NCBI GenBank assembly: GCA_964637365.1
Contig: CAZWWH010000003.1
Coordinates: 1-64,000 of the forward strand
DNA: 64,000 bases
Reading direction: 5' to 3'
Source of the DNA: Cryptoclostridium sp964637365
GTDB taxonomy: Bacteria; Bacillota; Dehalobacteriia; UBA7702
The notes under the pieces are model-generated. The model made no database searches. It had not been told where the DNA came from and saw only the letters and a list, made by a program, of their open reading frames with translations. Numbering within the stretch: the stretch's first letter is position 1; each line of letters begins with the position of its first letter. Below, piece after piece: positions 10,713 to 19,060 of this stretch. The translations under genes and the position numbers were made by a program.

Positions 10713-10935
10713 TCCTTAAGCTTGACATATTTTCGAAAGGGAGACTCACCGAGGCCTTACCGCAAGCCCCTCGGCCTATCCACTCTTCGTCTTACCGCAA
10801 GCCCGAAGAGTTGTCCTTTTTGGCGCATAACATCCGCCGAAAAGGATGGGACAGCCGCCCAATGAAATCATAATTATGACAGCGCATCAACATCTGTTTC
10901 GATGCGATAATCATCCTATTTTATAGAATAGGCAT
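10713..10935 (-). promoter_or_regulatory. Structured 5' leader of rpoBC with twin hairpins
   Basis: Read on the minus strand, the leader folds into at least five hairpins. One is CCTATT/AATAGG and one is CGCATC/GATGCG. A 12-bp stem covers about 10813-10845. Two tandem hairpins follow at 10783-10810 and 10749-10774. Those two have different stems (CTCTTCG/CGAAGAG and CCGAGG/CCTCGG) but share a 14-nt loop differing at one base, GGCTTGCGGTAAG plus A or G. Same loop with different paired stems suggests a bound RNA motif rather than chance. I do not recognise a described rpoB leader family. Confidence 0.6.
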
Positions 10936-10941
10936 TATATA

Positions 10942-10970
10942 ATAATACCACTGTAAATTTTAATTGTCAA
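10942..10970 (-). promoter_or_regulatory. Sigma-A promoter of rpoBC
   Basis: On the minus strand TTGACA (10965-10970) and TATTAT (10942-10947) are separated by exactly 17 bases. It lies about 240 bases before the rpoB ATG, so the transcript carries the structured leader. Confidence 0.75.
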
Positions 10971-11131
10971 TAAAAAAATTTCATAAATAAAGACGATACA
11001 GAAGAAATTCTCTCGATTTTATCCGAAAAATCAAAATAACGCTATGAAACTGAACCGCTTTCTATCGTAATTACTTCTTTTATGATGGTAATCATATTTC
11101 CTTAATTCCATCACAATGCCAACTTAAATGA

Positions 11132-11179
11132 CAAAAAAGATGATCTCAGGGCTATTATGGCCCAAAGAGCATCTTTTTA
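11132..11179 (-). terminator. Intrinsic terminator after the 144-residue gene
   Basis: Minus-strand hairpin with AAAAGATG and CATCTTTT outer arms and a GGGC/GCCC inner stem, followed by a U run. It sits directly after the stop codon at 11190. The dyad is also flanked by A residues and could act in both directions. Confidence 0.6.
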
Positions 11180-11189
11180 ATATTTCACC

Positions 11190-11624
11190 TTACCGGAAGG
11201 AATCCATACAGTTCATATACTCGACTTCTCTTCTCGTTTGTTCCGCACGATAATTTCCAATTTTCGATTGCTGTTGCAGTTTACGGATTTGCAGCTGTAA
11301 ATCCGCAGTTTGAAAATTTTGAGTCTTCATGAGATATGCGGTTTGTCGAATATTCTCTTCAATGTCGGAAAGAAGCCGATTTGATTCTGAAATCTTTTCA
11401 TAGAGAGCATATTGGTTATCTATAATTCGATCCAGACGCCTTATAACAACATCAAGTTTTGAAATGATTCTATCCAAACGAATTTCTGTTTCCAAAATAT
11501 TATATGCGCCATTTGCCCCCTCCAACGCTACGCAGCGGCCGGTATCAAAATATTCATAGAGGGAAGCGACCATGGCAAAAACGATACGCAAATACTCTTT
11601 GCACTTTTCTTTGTCCATCATCAT
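11190..11624 (-). CDS. Hypothetical 144-residue coiled-coil protein
   Basis: I do not recognise this gene. The N terminus has one short hydrophobic stretch (YLRIVFAMVASLYEYF). Most of the rest is heptad-like and charged (LDRIISKLDVVIRRLDRIID and a C-terminal Gln/Lys/Arg-rich segment), so a coiled coil is likely. Three in-frame ATGs lie at the start; the one at 11618 has the best spacing from GGGAGG. It has its own terminator and separates rplL from rpoB, next to a broken XRE regulator, so it looks like an acquired cassette. Confidence 0.6.
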   Translation of the reverse strand: MMMDKEKCKEYLRIVFAMVASLYEYFDTGRCVALEGANGAYNILETEIRLDRIISKLDVVIRRLDRIIDNQYALYEKISESNRLLSDIEENIRQTAYLMKTQNFQTADLQLQIRKLQQQSKIGNYRAEQTRREVEYMNCMDSFR

Positions 11625-11740
11625 TTCCTCCCATGATTCAAATGTGAACTATATAAGCATAAATTAACCTATATAGTTTATTATACTATAAACAATATAT
11701 CTATATAATTCAAGTATAAATAAATCATATAGGCGAAACT

Positions 11741-12063
11741 ATGGATTATTACAAAATTGGACAACGAATTCGCAAATACAGACAAGCACAAAAGCTCTCC
11801 CAGGAGCGGCTTGCATCTCCGTGACCCACATGAGCCATATTGAAACAGGCAATACAAAACTCAGTTTGGCAGTATTTGTCAACATTGCCAAGGCGCTGCA
11901 GGTCCAGACCGACGAACTGCTTTATGACAACAGCCCTACAAGAGCCATTGCTATGGATGGAATTGTAAATGTGCTCAACGAAAGCACGCCAAGCCAAATA
12001 GGGATTTTGGAAGAAGTCGTCGGAGCAACCAAAATCGCCCTGGACAAACATACAAAAGCATAG
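11741..12063 (+). pseudogene. XRE-family HTH regulator, frameshifted
   Basis: The first 27 codons encode MDYYKIGQRIRKYRQAQKLSQERLA, a typical XRE HTH start, and then hit a stop. The continuation (ISVTHMSHIETGNTKLSL, then LQVQTDELLYD) is in another frame. The family normally has about five residues (such as EKVG) between LA and the ISVTHMSHIE helix, so roughly 11 bases appear deleted near 11813. The rest of the C-terminal region is intact, which suggests recent loss. Confidence 0.8.
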
Positions 12064-12188
12064 TCTAGGTAATTCATCAAACAAAATTGTTTTTGCTTGC
12101 GCCCTTTTCTGTATAGGCAATTGGAAAATACAAAGCGCTAATAAACAGCGACACAAAGATATGTAGCCCCAAAGCCCCCAAAACACGA

Positions 12189-12224
12189 AAAAGCCCTGTG
12201 CAGTATTAATGCACAGGACTTTGA
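12189..12224 (-). terminator. Intrinsic terminator after rplL
   Basis: Minus-strand stem CCTGTGCA/TGCACAGG with a short AT-rich loop and a trailing GGCTTTTT tract, about 50 bases past the rplL stop. It separates the rplJL transcript from rpoBC. Confidence 0.8.
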
Positions 12225-12272
12225 CTTTGCTGTGATTCGCAAAACAGGATTCGCGCAAGGACGAGAACCAAC

Positions 12273-12653
12273 TTATTTTACGGAAACAGTAGCACCGGCT
12301 TCTTCCAATTTGGCTTTCAAAGCATCGGCTTCGTCTTTGGCAACTTTTTCTTTTACGGGTTTGGGAGCGCCGTCAACCAAAGCTTTGGCTTCTTTCAAGC
12401 CAAGACCGGTGATTTCGCGGACGATTTTGATGACGTTGATTTTGCCGTCGCCAGCAGCTTCGAGAACAACATCAAATTCAGTCTGTGCATCGGCGGCGGC
12501 AGCGCCACCATCAGCAGGAGCGGCAACAGCGGCAACAGCTACGGGAGCGGCAGCGCTTACGCCAAATTCTTCTTCAAAAGCTTTGACCAATTCAGAAAGT
12601 TCCAAAACAGTTAATTCTTTGACTGCATCCAAAATTTCGTTTACTTTAGACAT
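12273..12653 (-). CDS. rplL: Large ribosomal subunit protein L7/L12
   Basis: The 126-residue product has an N-terminal dimerisation helix, an Ala/Gly-rich hinge (about residues 35-55) and the C-terminal factor-binding domain with ITGLGLKEAKALVDGAPKPVKE. It forms the ribosomal stalk with L10 and recruits translation GTPases. It lies downstream of rplJ and is followed by a strong terminator. Confidence 0.98.
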   Translation of the reverse strand: MSKVNEILDAVKELTVLELSELVKAFEEEFGVSAAAPVAVAAVAAPADGGAAAADAQTEFDVVLEAAGDGKINVIKIVREITGLGLKEAKALVDGAPKPVKEKVAKDEADALKAKLEEAGATVSVK

Positions 12654-12750
12654 GGTAATTCCTCCATTAATATCTTATAAAAATTTCAATTAAGCAGCGA
12701 AAGCTTTCAAAATACCGTGCTTTCGCGGAATCCGAGAGACCTTTGCAGTC

Positions 12751-13281
12751 TTACGCAGATTCTTTTTGTTCACGAACCTGGTCGAGTACACTGACCAAAT
12801 TACGCAGCAAGCCCTGCAAAGCACCGGCGAAACCGGTAAGGGGAGCCTGCATGCCACCGACAACCTGAGCCAAAAGAACTTCTCTGGAGGGAAGTTTGGC
12901 AAGACTGGCAACCTGTTCAGCGGGAAGGAGCTTGCCTTCCAAAACGCCGGCTTTGATTTTGATGGCTTTATGGTCTTTGGCGAAGTCGCTGACAGCTTTG
13001 GCCAAAGCCACGGGATCATCGCAGAAAGCGATGGAAGTGGTACCTTCCAAATATTCATCCAGCACAGTGATGCCTTCGTCATTGGCGGCACGTTTGATAA
13101 AGGTATTTTTGGTTACAAGATATTCAGCGCCGGCTTCTCTCAGGGAGCGTCTAAACGCGGTGTCTTCATTAACGGTGATACCTTTATAGTCCAGCAAAAG
13201 AACGGTGCTGTTGTTTTGCATTTGGGTTCTCAAAGCTGCAACAGCGTTTTCCTTGGCGATTCTTTGAGGTTTCTTATCCAT
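12751..13281 (-). CDS. rplJ: Large ribosomal subunit protein L10
   Basis: The 176-residue product begins MDKKPQRIAKENAVAALR and includes the family motif LLDYKGITVNEDTAFRRSLREAGAEYLVTKNT in shortened form. L10 anchors L7/L12 dimers on 23S rRNA. A long leader precedes it, which is the known site of autogenous control by the L10-L12 complex. Confidence 0.97.
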   Translation of the reverse strand: MDKKPQRIAKENAVAALRTQMQNNSTVLLLDYKGITVNEDTAFRRSLREAGAEYLVTKNTFIKRAANDEGITVLDEYLEGTTSIAFCDDPVALAKAVSDFAKDHKAIKIKAGVLEGKLLPAEQVASLAKLPSREVLLAQVVGGMQAPLTGFAGALQGLLRNLVSVLDQVREQKESA

Positions 13282-13304
13282 GATGATGATTTCACCTCCT
13301 TAAG

Positions 13305-13475
13305 ATTTGATAAAAAAGTAAATCCCCCGCAGCGAAGCAGGGGATGAACATACATCGGTATATCGTCTCCAAACCTCGGCAGGCGGTTTCCCATTATACA
13401 CAGTGTCTGGCAACTGCGCACCTGCTGTCTGCGGCCGGGTTATGCACTTGTGGTAGATTTTAACACAGGGCAGGC
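13305..13475 (-). promoter_or_regulatory. L10 leader (autoregulatory RNA of rplJL)
   Basis: The minus-strand RNA upstream of rplJ contains CCGCCTGCCGAGGTTTGG flanked by pairing segments. It ends in a strong hairpin, CCCCTGCTTCGCTGCGGGG (13325-13345), followed by a U-rich tract just before the ribosome binding site. Position and structure match the ribosomal protein L10 leader of Bacillota, where bound L10-L12 promotes premature termination. Confidence 0.75.
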
Positions 13476-13507
13476 CCTATGTCAAGGGTTTGGCGACGAA
13501 AAAACCC

Positions 13508-14209
13508 TTATTTGCCCAAAGGTTTCTGGGGATTGATGCGGATCCCGGGGCCCATGGTAGTGGCGACCACGACATTTTTCATGTATTGGCCTTTGGCTGC
13601 GGCGGGTTTCGCTTTGATAAGGGTTTCGATCAAAGTGGTGTAGTTGGCCAGCAATTTTTCTTCATCGAAGGATGCTTTGCCAATGGGAACATGAACATTG
13701 GCGGCTTTATCCAGACGGTATTCCACTTTACCGGCTTTGACTTCTTCCACGGCTTTGGTAACGTCCATAGTAACGGTACCGGTTTTGGGATTCGGCATCA
13801 AGCCTTTGGGGCCTAAGATACGACCGAGTTTCCCCACAACGCCCATCATATCGGGAGTTGCGACCACAACGTCGAATTCAAACCAGTTTTCTTTTTGAAT
13901 TTTTTCCACCATATCCTCGGCGCCTACAAAATCTGCGCCGGCGGCTTCAGCTTCTTTGGCTTTTTCCCCTTTGGCAAAGACCAACACGGAACGGGTGCGG
14001 CCGGTGCCGTTGGGAAGAACCACAGCGCCTCTGACCTGTTGGTCAGCCTGGCGGGGGTCAAGATTGAGACGTACGGCCAATTCTACGGTTTCGTCAAATT
14101 TGGCGGTAGCGGTCTTTTTAATCAATGCGAACGCTTCCTGAGGTTCATAGAGAGTTTCTCTGCTGACCTCTTTGGCGGCATCTTCGTATTTTTTGCCATG
14201 CTTGGGCAT
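13508..14209 (-). CDS. rplA: Large ribosomal subunit protein L1
   Basis: The 233-residue product is full length, with the family signature KLGRILGPKGLMPNPKTGTV around residue 130. L1 forms the mobile stalk near the E site and can repress its own operon. It follows rplK by about 60 bases, as usual. Confidence 0.98.
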   Translation of the reverse strand: MPKHGKKYEDAAKEVSRETLYEPQEAFALIKKTATAKFDETVELAVRLNLDPRQADQQVRGAVVLPNGTGRTRSVLVFAKGEKAKEAEAAGADFVGAEDMVEKIQKENWFEFDVVVATPDMMGVVGKLGRILGPKGLMPNPKTGTVTMDVTKAVEEVKAGKVEYRLDKAANVHVPIGKASFDEEKLLANYTTLIETLIKAKPAAAKGQYMKNVVVATTMGPGIRINPQKPLGK

Positions 14210-14272
14210 TTCATTACCTCCTATGTGGTATATTGGACTTGCGTCCTCCCACTGTTTTCAAAAAAGACGAGA

Positions 14273-14698
14273 TCAGTCGGCGACGTTGATACCCATGCTG
14301 CGAGCGGTACCTTCGATGATACGCATGGCGGCATCGATATCGGCGGCATTCAAATCAGGCATTTTTTCCTGGGCGATCTCTCTGATCTGGTCGCGACCCA
14401 AGGTAGCAACTTTTTTGCGATTGGGTTCGCCGGAAGCCGTTTCAATCCCAGCAGCTTTTTTCAAGAGAACTGCCGCGGGGGGCGTTTTCAAGATAAAAGT
14501 GAAGGAACGGTCTTCGTAAACAGTAATTTCCGCAGGGATGATTAACCCATTTTTGTCCTGGGTTTTTTCGTTAAACTCCTTGCAGAAGCCCATGATATTG
14601 ACCCCATGCTGACCCAAAGCGGGACCAACAGGGGGAGCCGGATTGGCCTTACCGGCGGGAATTTGAAGTTTAATCACCGCCATAACCTTTTTGGCCAT
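14273..14698 (-). CDS. rplK: Large ribosomal subunit protein L11
   Basis: The 141-residue product has PAGKANPAPPVGPALGQHGVN near the N terminus and the RNA-binding C-terminal domain ending in GTARSMGINVAD. It binds the GTPase-associated centre of 23S rRNA. It stands between nusG and rplA with an AGGAGG site before the ATG. Confidence 0.98.
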   Translation of the reverse strand: MAKKVMAVIKLQIPAGKANPAPPVGPALGQHGVNIMGFCKEFNEKTQDKNGLIIPAEITVYEDRSFTFILKTPPAAVLLKKAAGIETASGEPNRKKVATLGRDQIREIAQEKMPDLNAADIDAAMRIIEGTARSMGINVAD

Positions 14699-14699
14699 C

Positions 14700-14861
14700 C
14701 TAATACACCTCCTCTAACTATATGTGGTATAACGAGACAATGTCTCTCCCACCAACAAAAGCAACCGAAAGGCTGCTTTGTGGAGCGAAACAAAATCCTC
14801 TGAAACGAGGATCATAGCAGTTGGCCCTATGCGCCAACAAAATTAACAGCCGAACAATGGC
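14700..14861 (-). promoter_or_regulatory. Structured intercistronic leader of rplK-rplA
   Basis: The 160-base spacer between nusG and rplK holds clear hairpins on the minus strand: ATCCTC/GAGGAT with loop GTTTCA (14795-14812) and AGCAGCC/GGTTGCT around 14759-14776. Autoregulation by L1 is the usual mechanism for this operon, but I cannot match the binding site itself. Confidence 0.35.
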
Positions 14862-15386
14862 TTACATTTTTTCCACTTGATAAAATTCCAGTTCCACAGG
14901 GGTTTCCCTGCCGAACATTGATACAGAAACCCGCATCTTGCCCTTTTCGGGGAAAATTTCCTCAACGATACCGGGTAGATTTTCAAAAGGACCTTCCTTC
15001 ACGCGGACGCTTTCGCCCTCGGAGAATTCCACCTTGATGCGGCCTTCAATGACGCCCATTTGTTCCAAGATGGTCTGGGCTTCATGTTCTTTCAGCGGCA
15101 CGGGCTTATTGCCTGTCCCCACAAAGCCGGTAACGCCGGGAGTATTCCGCACGACATACCAGGAATTATCCGTAAGGATCATTTCCACCAAAACATAGCC
15201 TGGGAAAACTTTACGTTTTACGACCTTTTTCTTACCGTCTTTTACCTGGATTTCGTCTTCCATAGGCACGACAATGCGGAAGATGTGGTCCTCCATGTTC
15301 ATGGATTCCGCTCTCCGCTCCAGGTTTGCCTTAACCTTGTTTTCATATCCGGCATAAGTATGAATGACGTACCATTGTTTTTCCAT
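14862..15386 (-). CDS. nusG: Transcription elongation/termination factor NusG
   Basis: The 174-residue product has the N-terminal NGN domain (WYVIHTYAGYENKVKANLERR) and a C-terminal KOW domain (EGESVRVKEGPFENLPGIVEE). It binds RNA polymerase and Rho or S10. It lies between secE and rplK, the conserved order. Confidence 0.98.
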   Translation of the reverse strand: MEKQWYVIHTYAGYENKVKANLERRAESMNMEDHIFRIVVPMEDEIQVKDGKKKVVKRKVFPGYVLVEMILTDNSWYVVRNTPGVTGFVGTGNKPVPLKEHEAQTILEQMGVIEGRIKVEFSEGESVRVKEGPFENLPGIVEEIFPEKGKMRVSVSMFGRETPVELEFYQVEKM

Positions 15387-15412
15387 GTGATTAAACCTTC
15401 CCGTTTATGGGC

Positions 15413-15658
15413 TTATTTGAATAAGCTCATAAGACCTTCCAACCCTAAAGTCAGGATGGAATCCACGATCCATAACGCCAGTCCCACCACAAAAATGGTA
15501 CCCAACACGATACCTGTATAGGTTATCATTTGTTTCTTGGAGGGCCAACGCACTTTCTTCAATTCTGCCCAAACGCTGCGGAAAAAGGTTTTGACTCTCA
15601 CCGTGAATTTGGGTTTGTTTTTCTTTGCCACAGCAGTGGTTTGTTTCGGTGCTGCCAT
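15413..15658 (-). CDS. secE: Preprotein translocase subunit SecE
   Basis: The product is 81 residues with the single-helix SecE form: a basic amphipathic stretch (SVWAELKKVRWPSKKQMI) followed by one membrane segment. SecE stabilises SecY in the inner membrane. I start at the ATG of MAAPKQTT because an upstream GTG would sit on top of the AGGAAG ribosome binding site. Confidence 0.96.
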   Translation of the reverse strand: MAAPKQTTAVAKKNKPKFTVRVKTFFRSVWAELKKVRWPSKKQMITYTGIVLGTIFVVGLALWIVDSILTLGLEGLMSLFK

Positions 15659-15691
15659 AGAAGTCACTTCCTAACTCAATCCAAGGGTGGA

Positions 15692-15841
15692 TTATTTGGT
15701 TTCTTTATGAAGGGTATGGGTCTTGCAATGAGGACAATATTTCTTCATTTCAAGACGATCGGGATTGTTCTTTTTATTTTTGTCGGTGGTGTAATTTCGA
15801 TTTTTACATTCCGTACAAGCCAAGATAATACCAATACGCAT
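15692..15841 (-). CDS. rpmG: Large ribosomal subunit protein L33
   Basis: The product is 49 residues, MRIGIILACTECKNRNYTTD onwards. It keeps both CxxC pairs (CTEC and CPHC), so it is the zinc-binding form. The start is set by AGGAGG directly upstream; the frame is open further upstream without a binding site. It is the first gene of the secE-nusG transcript. Confidence 0.96.
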   Translation of the reverse strand: MRIGIILACTECKNRNYTTDKNKKNNPDRLEMKKYCPHCKTHTLHKETK

Positions 15842-15885
15842 AACGCACCTCCTATAAAACATAATGAGGACAGAGTACCTACAAT

Positions 15886-15914
15886 AGAATAACACAGCGC
15901 CAAGGGGCTGTCAA
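15886..15914 (-). promoter_or_regulatory. Sigma-A promoter of rpmG-secE-nusG
   Basis: Minus-strand TTGACA (15909-15914) and TATTCT (15886-15891) with a 17-base spacer, about 45 bases before the rpmG ATG. Confidence 0.8.
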
Positions 15915-15983
15915 GTATTTCCTTTGATTTTATTTTTCATCCGCAATACTTTGCGGACAAAGAAAACGAAAACAATCTTTTTA

Positions 15984-16158
15984 TCAAAAGAGCGGACCAT
16001 AATTACCAAATTGGCAATATGTCTCCCAAGATTCCGCAGAGAAAATCACGGCAATGACCGCATCGTCAGCGGCGCTAAAAGAGAAGACAGCTAGGGCCCC
16101 CAAAGCCGCAGCCAAAGTCCGAGCAGATAAGAATCATCCATGCGATCAATTTTTTCAC
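15984..16158 (-). pseudogene. Small exported peptide remnant, frameshifted
   Basis: A GTG start gives VKKLIAWMILICS, a signal-peptide-like sequence. After about 13 codons the hydrophobic continuation (LAAALGALAVFSFSAADDAV) lies in another frame and runs to a TGA at 15984. A single extra G near 16118 would explain it. No family is recognised. Confidence 0.3.
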
Positions 16159-16178
16159 AAGCCCCCATCCTTTTCTCC

Positions 16179-16838
16179 TTACAGGGCGTAGAGGTGAAAT
16201 CCCGTGACTTTGTTATCCTCCAGCGTTACGGTATATTGAGCGAACCATTCAGAATTTTCATAGCCGCAGCCAAAGGAGATATAATGAAAAAATTCATCCT
16301 TGACCTCGGTAGCCTCGTAAAGCTCCGTGATATCGTAGGTATCATCCTGCTGGACAGGAACGGTCACACGATACAAGGTTTCGCCATCGCGTCCCTCCTG
16401 GGGAAATTTGGCTTTGACGGCTTCCAAGGAATCCCCCACAGAAATCCCCCGCGGACCCACAGCATCCATGGCAGTAGACTCTACCATAAAAAGATACCAT
16501 TGCTCCCGTTCCAAGGTGTTGTCAAAGGTACCGAAATAATAGCAGCTGTCGCCGGCCTCCACAATGTATTGCTGGCTGGGCATAGCGCCGCCGGCGGCCT
16601 CGTCCATCTCCTCATAGGTCGCGGTGACGGCGTCCCCCAAAAGAGCTTCCGCTTCCTGGGCTGTAGTGGTTCCTAAACGCATTCCCTGAAAGAAAAAGTC
16701 CTCCTGCTCCAAACCCCAGGCCACAGCAGTGGATTCAGTTTTCACTTCTTCATGTTTCTCTTGATTAGCGCCGCAGCCCGACATAGCAACCAGCAGCAGC
16801 GCCAAGACCCAAACGAAACCTTTTTTTATCATCTTCAT
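16179..16838 (-). CDS. Putative lipoprotein of unknown function
   Basis: About 219 residues. The N terminus, MKMIKKGFVWVLALLLVAMSGC, is a lipoprotein signal with the acceptor Cys in MSGC. The body includes FFFQGMRLGTTTAQEAEALLGD and ISVGDSLEAVKAKFPQEG, which look like repeated small alpha/beta units. The frame stays open upstream only because it runs into a decayed gene. The start is supported by GGGGAAGA just before the ATG. Confidence 0.65.
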   Translation of the reverse strand: MKMIKKGFVWVLALLLVAMSGCGANQEKHEEVKTESTAVAWGLEQEDFFFQGMRLGTTTAQEAEALLGDAVTATYEEMDEAAGGAMPSQQYIVEAGDSCYYFGTFDNTLEREQWYLFMVESTAMDAVGPRGISVGDSLEAVKAKFPQEGRDGETLYRVTVPVQQDDTYDITELYEATEVKDEFFHYISFGCGYENSEWFAQYTVTLEDNKVTGFHLYAL

Positions 16839-16841
16839 CAT

Positions 16842-17706
16842 TCTTCCCCGTTCCATTGCTCTGCTCTTCATATAAATTTTTCCGCCATAGTAGCGAAAGA
16901 TCCGGCCCCGGTCATCCACAGTGACCGCATCCCGTTCCCTGGCGCCGCCGTCGGTGACATAAGCCATATTGGTCTGAAATCCCAAATCGAAGGCTCCGGG
17001 CTTGCGGTTAACAGACAAAAAGCAGTCCCTGCCAAACTCCGCCGAGGCCATATGGCTGGACCAGCAAACCTCCTTATCGTTGTAGGTATCGGCGTCAATG
17101 GGCTGCCATTGGGAAGTATCGCCCACCCTTAAAGCTTCCTTCCGTTCCTCAGGGCTCTAACTCTCTCCCCGCAAGAATTCGCCCCTTTCATCATAGGCCA
17201 GGAAATAGAAATCATCATCCTGAATTAAGGTTTCCAAAAATTCCCCAGGATCAGTTAAAGTAACAGCGGAGTATTCCTTGGCGACAACAGGATACAACAA
17301 ATCATAAATGGCCTCATAGGCGCCCTCTTCAATGCGGTAAGTCTCATTCCCCGCCAGCTGTTCCACGGTCTGAACGGAAAAATCCCAGATCACCCATGAA
17401 AAATCGCTGTCCCGCACCAATGCCAAAGACAGAGGACTCTCCCCATGGGGGGCAAAGGCCACCTCATAAAGCTCATAAGGCTCATAATCTGGCCAGGTAT
17501 CTGTCTGCCGCCGCTAGGTTGGCGCACCTTTTGAGCGGTAGCTTCATCAGCGGCGTGGTAATAGGTCCCGAGAAAATATCGCCGCCAAAGACCATCTCTC
17601 CTCCCTCAATGGCAGCCAACTGGGTTTGAGGAGAAACCACATAGCCAAGCTCCCCACAGGCAGTTGCTAACAGCGGTGTTATCATGCACAGCATGATTAT
17701 TTTCAA
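16842..17706 (-). pseudogene. Decayed exported or lipoprotein gene with frameshifts and an in-frame TAG
   Basis: Reading from 17706, a signal-like MKIIMLCMITPLLATACGEL leads into SPQTQLAAIEGGEMVFGG. The sequence then continues in two other frames (TYYHAADEATAQKVRQ, then TDTWPDYEPYELYEVAF), so at least two indels are needed. The third segment runs to an in-frame TAG at 17157-17159 and continues in the same frame (SPEERKEALRVGDTSQW) as far as the next lipoprotein gene. The frameshifts argue for decay rather than amber readthrough. The family is not recognised. Confidence 0.6.
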
Positions 17707-17843
17707 AAATCACTTCATTGTTTCTCACAAAACAGAAAAACCACGGCAATGCAGGCACTGCCGTGGCGGAGACGCCCAAGCGCCTCATTCTTTTGTTCCT
17801 TAATCTCTTCGCAAAGCCCCTCAACGGACGATACGAAAATATT

Positions 17844-18782
17844 TCATTTCTTATTTATATTATATCCGTCCCCATCAAAACTGTCAACGATTTTGCAAAG
17901 AAAATCATAGTTTGATAGAAGAAGTTCATTGGCGCAAAAATACTCGCTGTGGATGCGGCAGCGGTCTAGAAATTCCCACCATTCCCGAAAGGTGCTTTCC
18001 CGCACGCCTTCGCTCCGTACCACCTGGTCAAAGACTATCATGGCGGCGGTGAGATCATGGATGACAGGGATGTGAAGCTTCTTTTTTCTGGAGCCTTTCC
18101 CCACTACCTTCATGGCTGCCAGTCGCTCTGATAACACTCGGTTGGGCAAAAATCCCTGGCGGGGCATCATGTTATTGAGCATGGCGTTGTTGTGGGCCGC
18201 GGCGTTTCGCAAATATTTTACCGGTTGGAGCAGCGGGGCCACAGGGGACTCCGGTGGGTTCTGCCTATAATAATAAATAAAAAACGTCACAAATTCCCCA
18301 AAAGACAGAATCTCCGTAAGATTCCAAAGAGCCGGTTCTTCCAAAAATCGGCGGTATAAAAAGGAGGAATAGGGACTGTTTTTCTCCGCCATTTTTGACA
18401 GCTTGCGAAAAATATAATTGTGTTTTTTTAAAAAAGATTCCACAATGGCGTAGCCGTCGTCCGTCTCATTGGCGGAGAAATCCCGATTGATCTGGACCTT
18501 CATAGAATGCTCGATATTAAGGCACATATCCAGGGCCAGCTTGCGGAAGAGACCGTCCAGGATGGCCAATTCCTTTAAATAAGCAAATTCCAAATTCACG
18601 TACTGGCCGGTTTTTGGGCCGGTTCGATATTTGGTATAGTTTTTGGCAAAGGTTTTGATTTTAAAATATACAGTGTTTTCCGTAATGTATGTTTCCGCCT
18701 CGGCCTCATCCATGATGGTGAAACCGATGCCTTCGGCCTTCATCAGGTCAATTTGGTCGGAAATGGTCAGTTTTTCCTGCAT
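17844..18782 (-). CDS. Abi family (AbiD/AbiF-like, Abi_2) protein
   Basis: 312 residues, starting MQEKLTISDQIDLMKAEGI behind GAGGTG. The layout matches the Abi_2 family: an N-terminal helical part with ITFxxE-like segments, the central LYRRFLEEPALWNLTEILSFGEFVTFF region, and VKYLRNAAAHNNAML, an R-x4-H motif of the HEPN type. Family members are linked to phage abortive infection and the HEPN motif suggests RNase activity, but neither is shown here. It stands alone on the minus strand. The antitoxin or sensor, if any, is not obvious. Confidence 0.8.
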   Translation of the reverse strand: MQEKLTISDQIDLMKAEGIGFTIMDEAEAETYITENTVYFKIKTFAKNYTKYRTGPKTGQYVNLEFAYLKELAILDGLFRKLALDMCLNIEHSMKVQINRDFSANETDDGYAIVESFLKKHNYIFRKLSKMAEKNSPYSSFLYRRFLEEPALWNLTEILSFGEFVTFFIYYYRQNPPESPVAPLLQPVKYLRNAAAHNNAMLNNMMPRQGFLPNRVLSERLAAMKVVGKGSRKKKLHIPVIHDLTAAMIVFDQVVRSEGVRESTFREWWEFLDRCRIHSEYFCANELLLSNYDFLCKIVDSFDGDGYNINKK

Positions 18783-18950
18783 GACGCCGCACCTCTTATT
18801 TGATATCTTTATTGTAGCAGAGGGCAGGAGATTTTTCAATGAAAGAGAAAAAGATTCGGGAAACAGCAGGGAATTTTCGAAAATTCAGCGAATATTGCTA
18901 TATAATATGGTAGAAAAAGAATGCTTTTCAATCATGGAATGCCAAGATTA

Positions 18951-19016
18951 GGCGGACGCTTCGGGGAAGGATTGAACTGTACAAAGCAGTACGTGAAAGT
19001 CTTACCTGGAGCCGCC
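18951..19016 (+). promoter_or_regulatory. Possible structured leader of the methyltransferase operon
   Basis: The segment is closed by GGCGG (18951) and CCGCC (19012-19016) and contains an inner ACTG-N7-CAGT stem. It lies between a TATAAT-like box near 18901 and the ATG at 19061. I could not match it to any riboswitch class I know. Confidence 0.3.
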
Positions 19017-19060
19017 AACAACGGTATCAGCCCTTCTTGGCAGCAAGGAAAGGAAGATCT

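Noticed and set aside
11749..12258. A 169-codon minus-strand frame opposite the XRE remnant.
   Set aside because: It has no binding site, a low-complexity composition and is antisense to a recognisable HTH protein.
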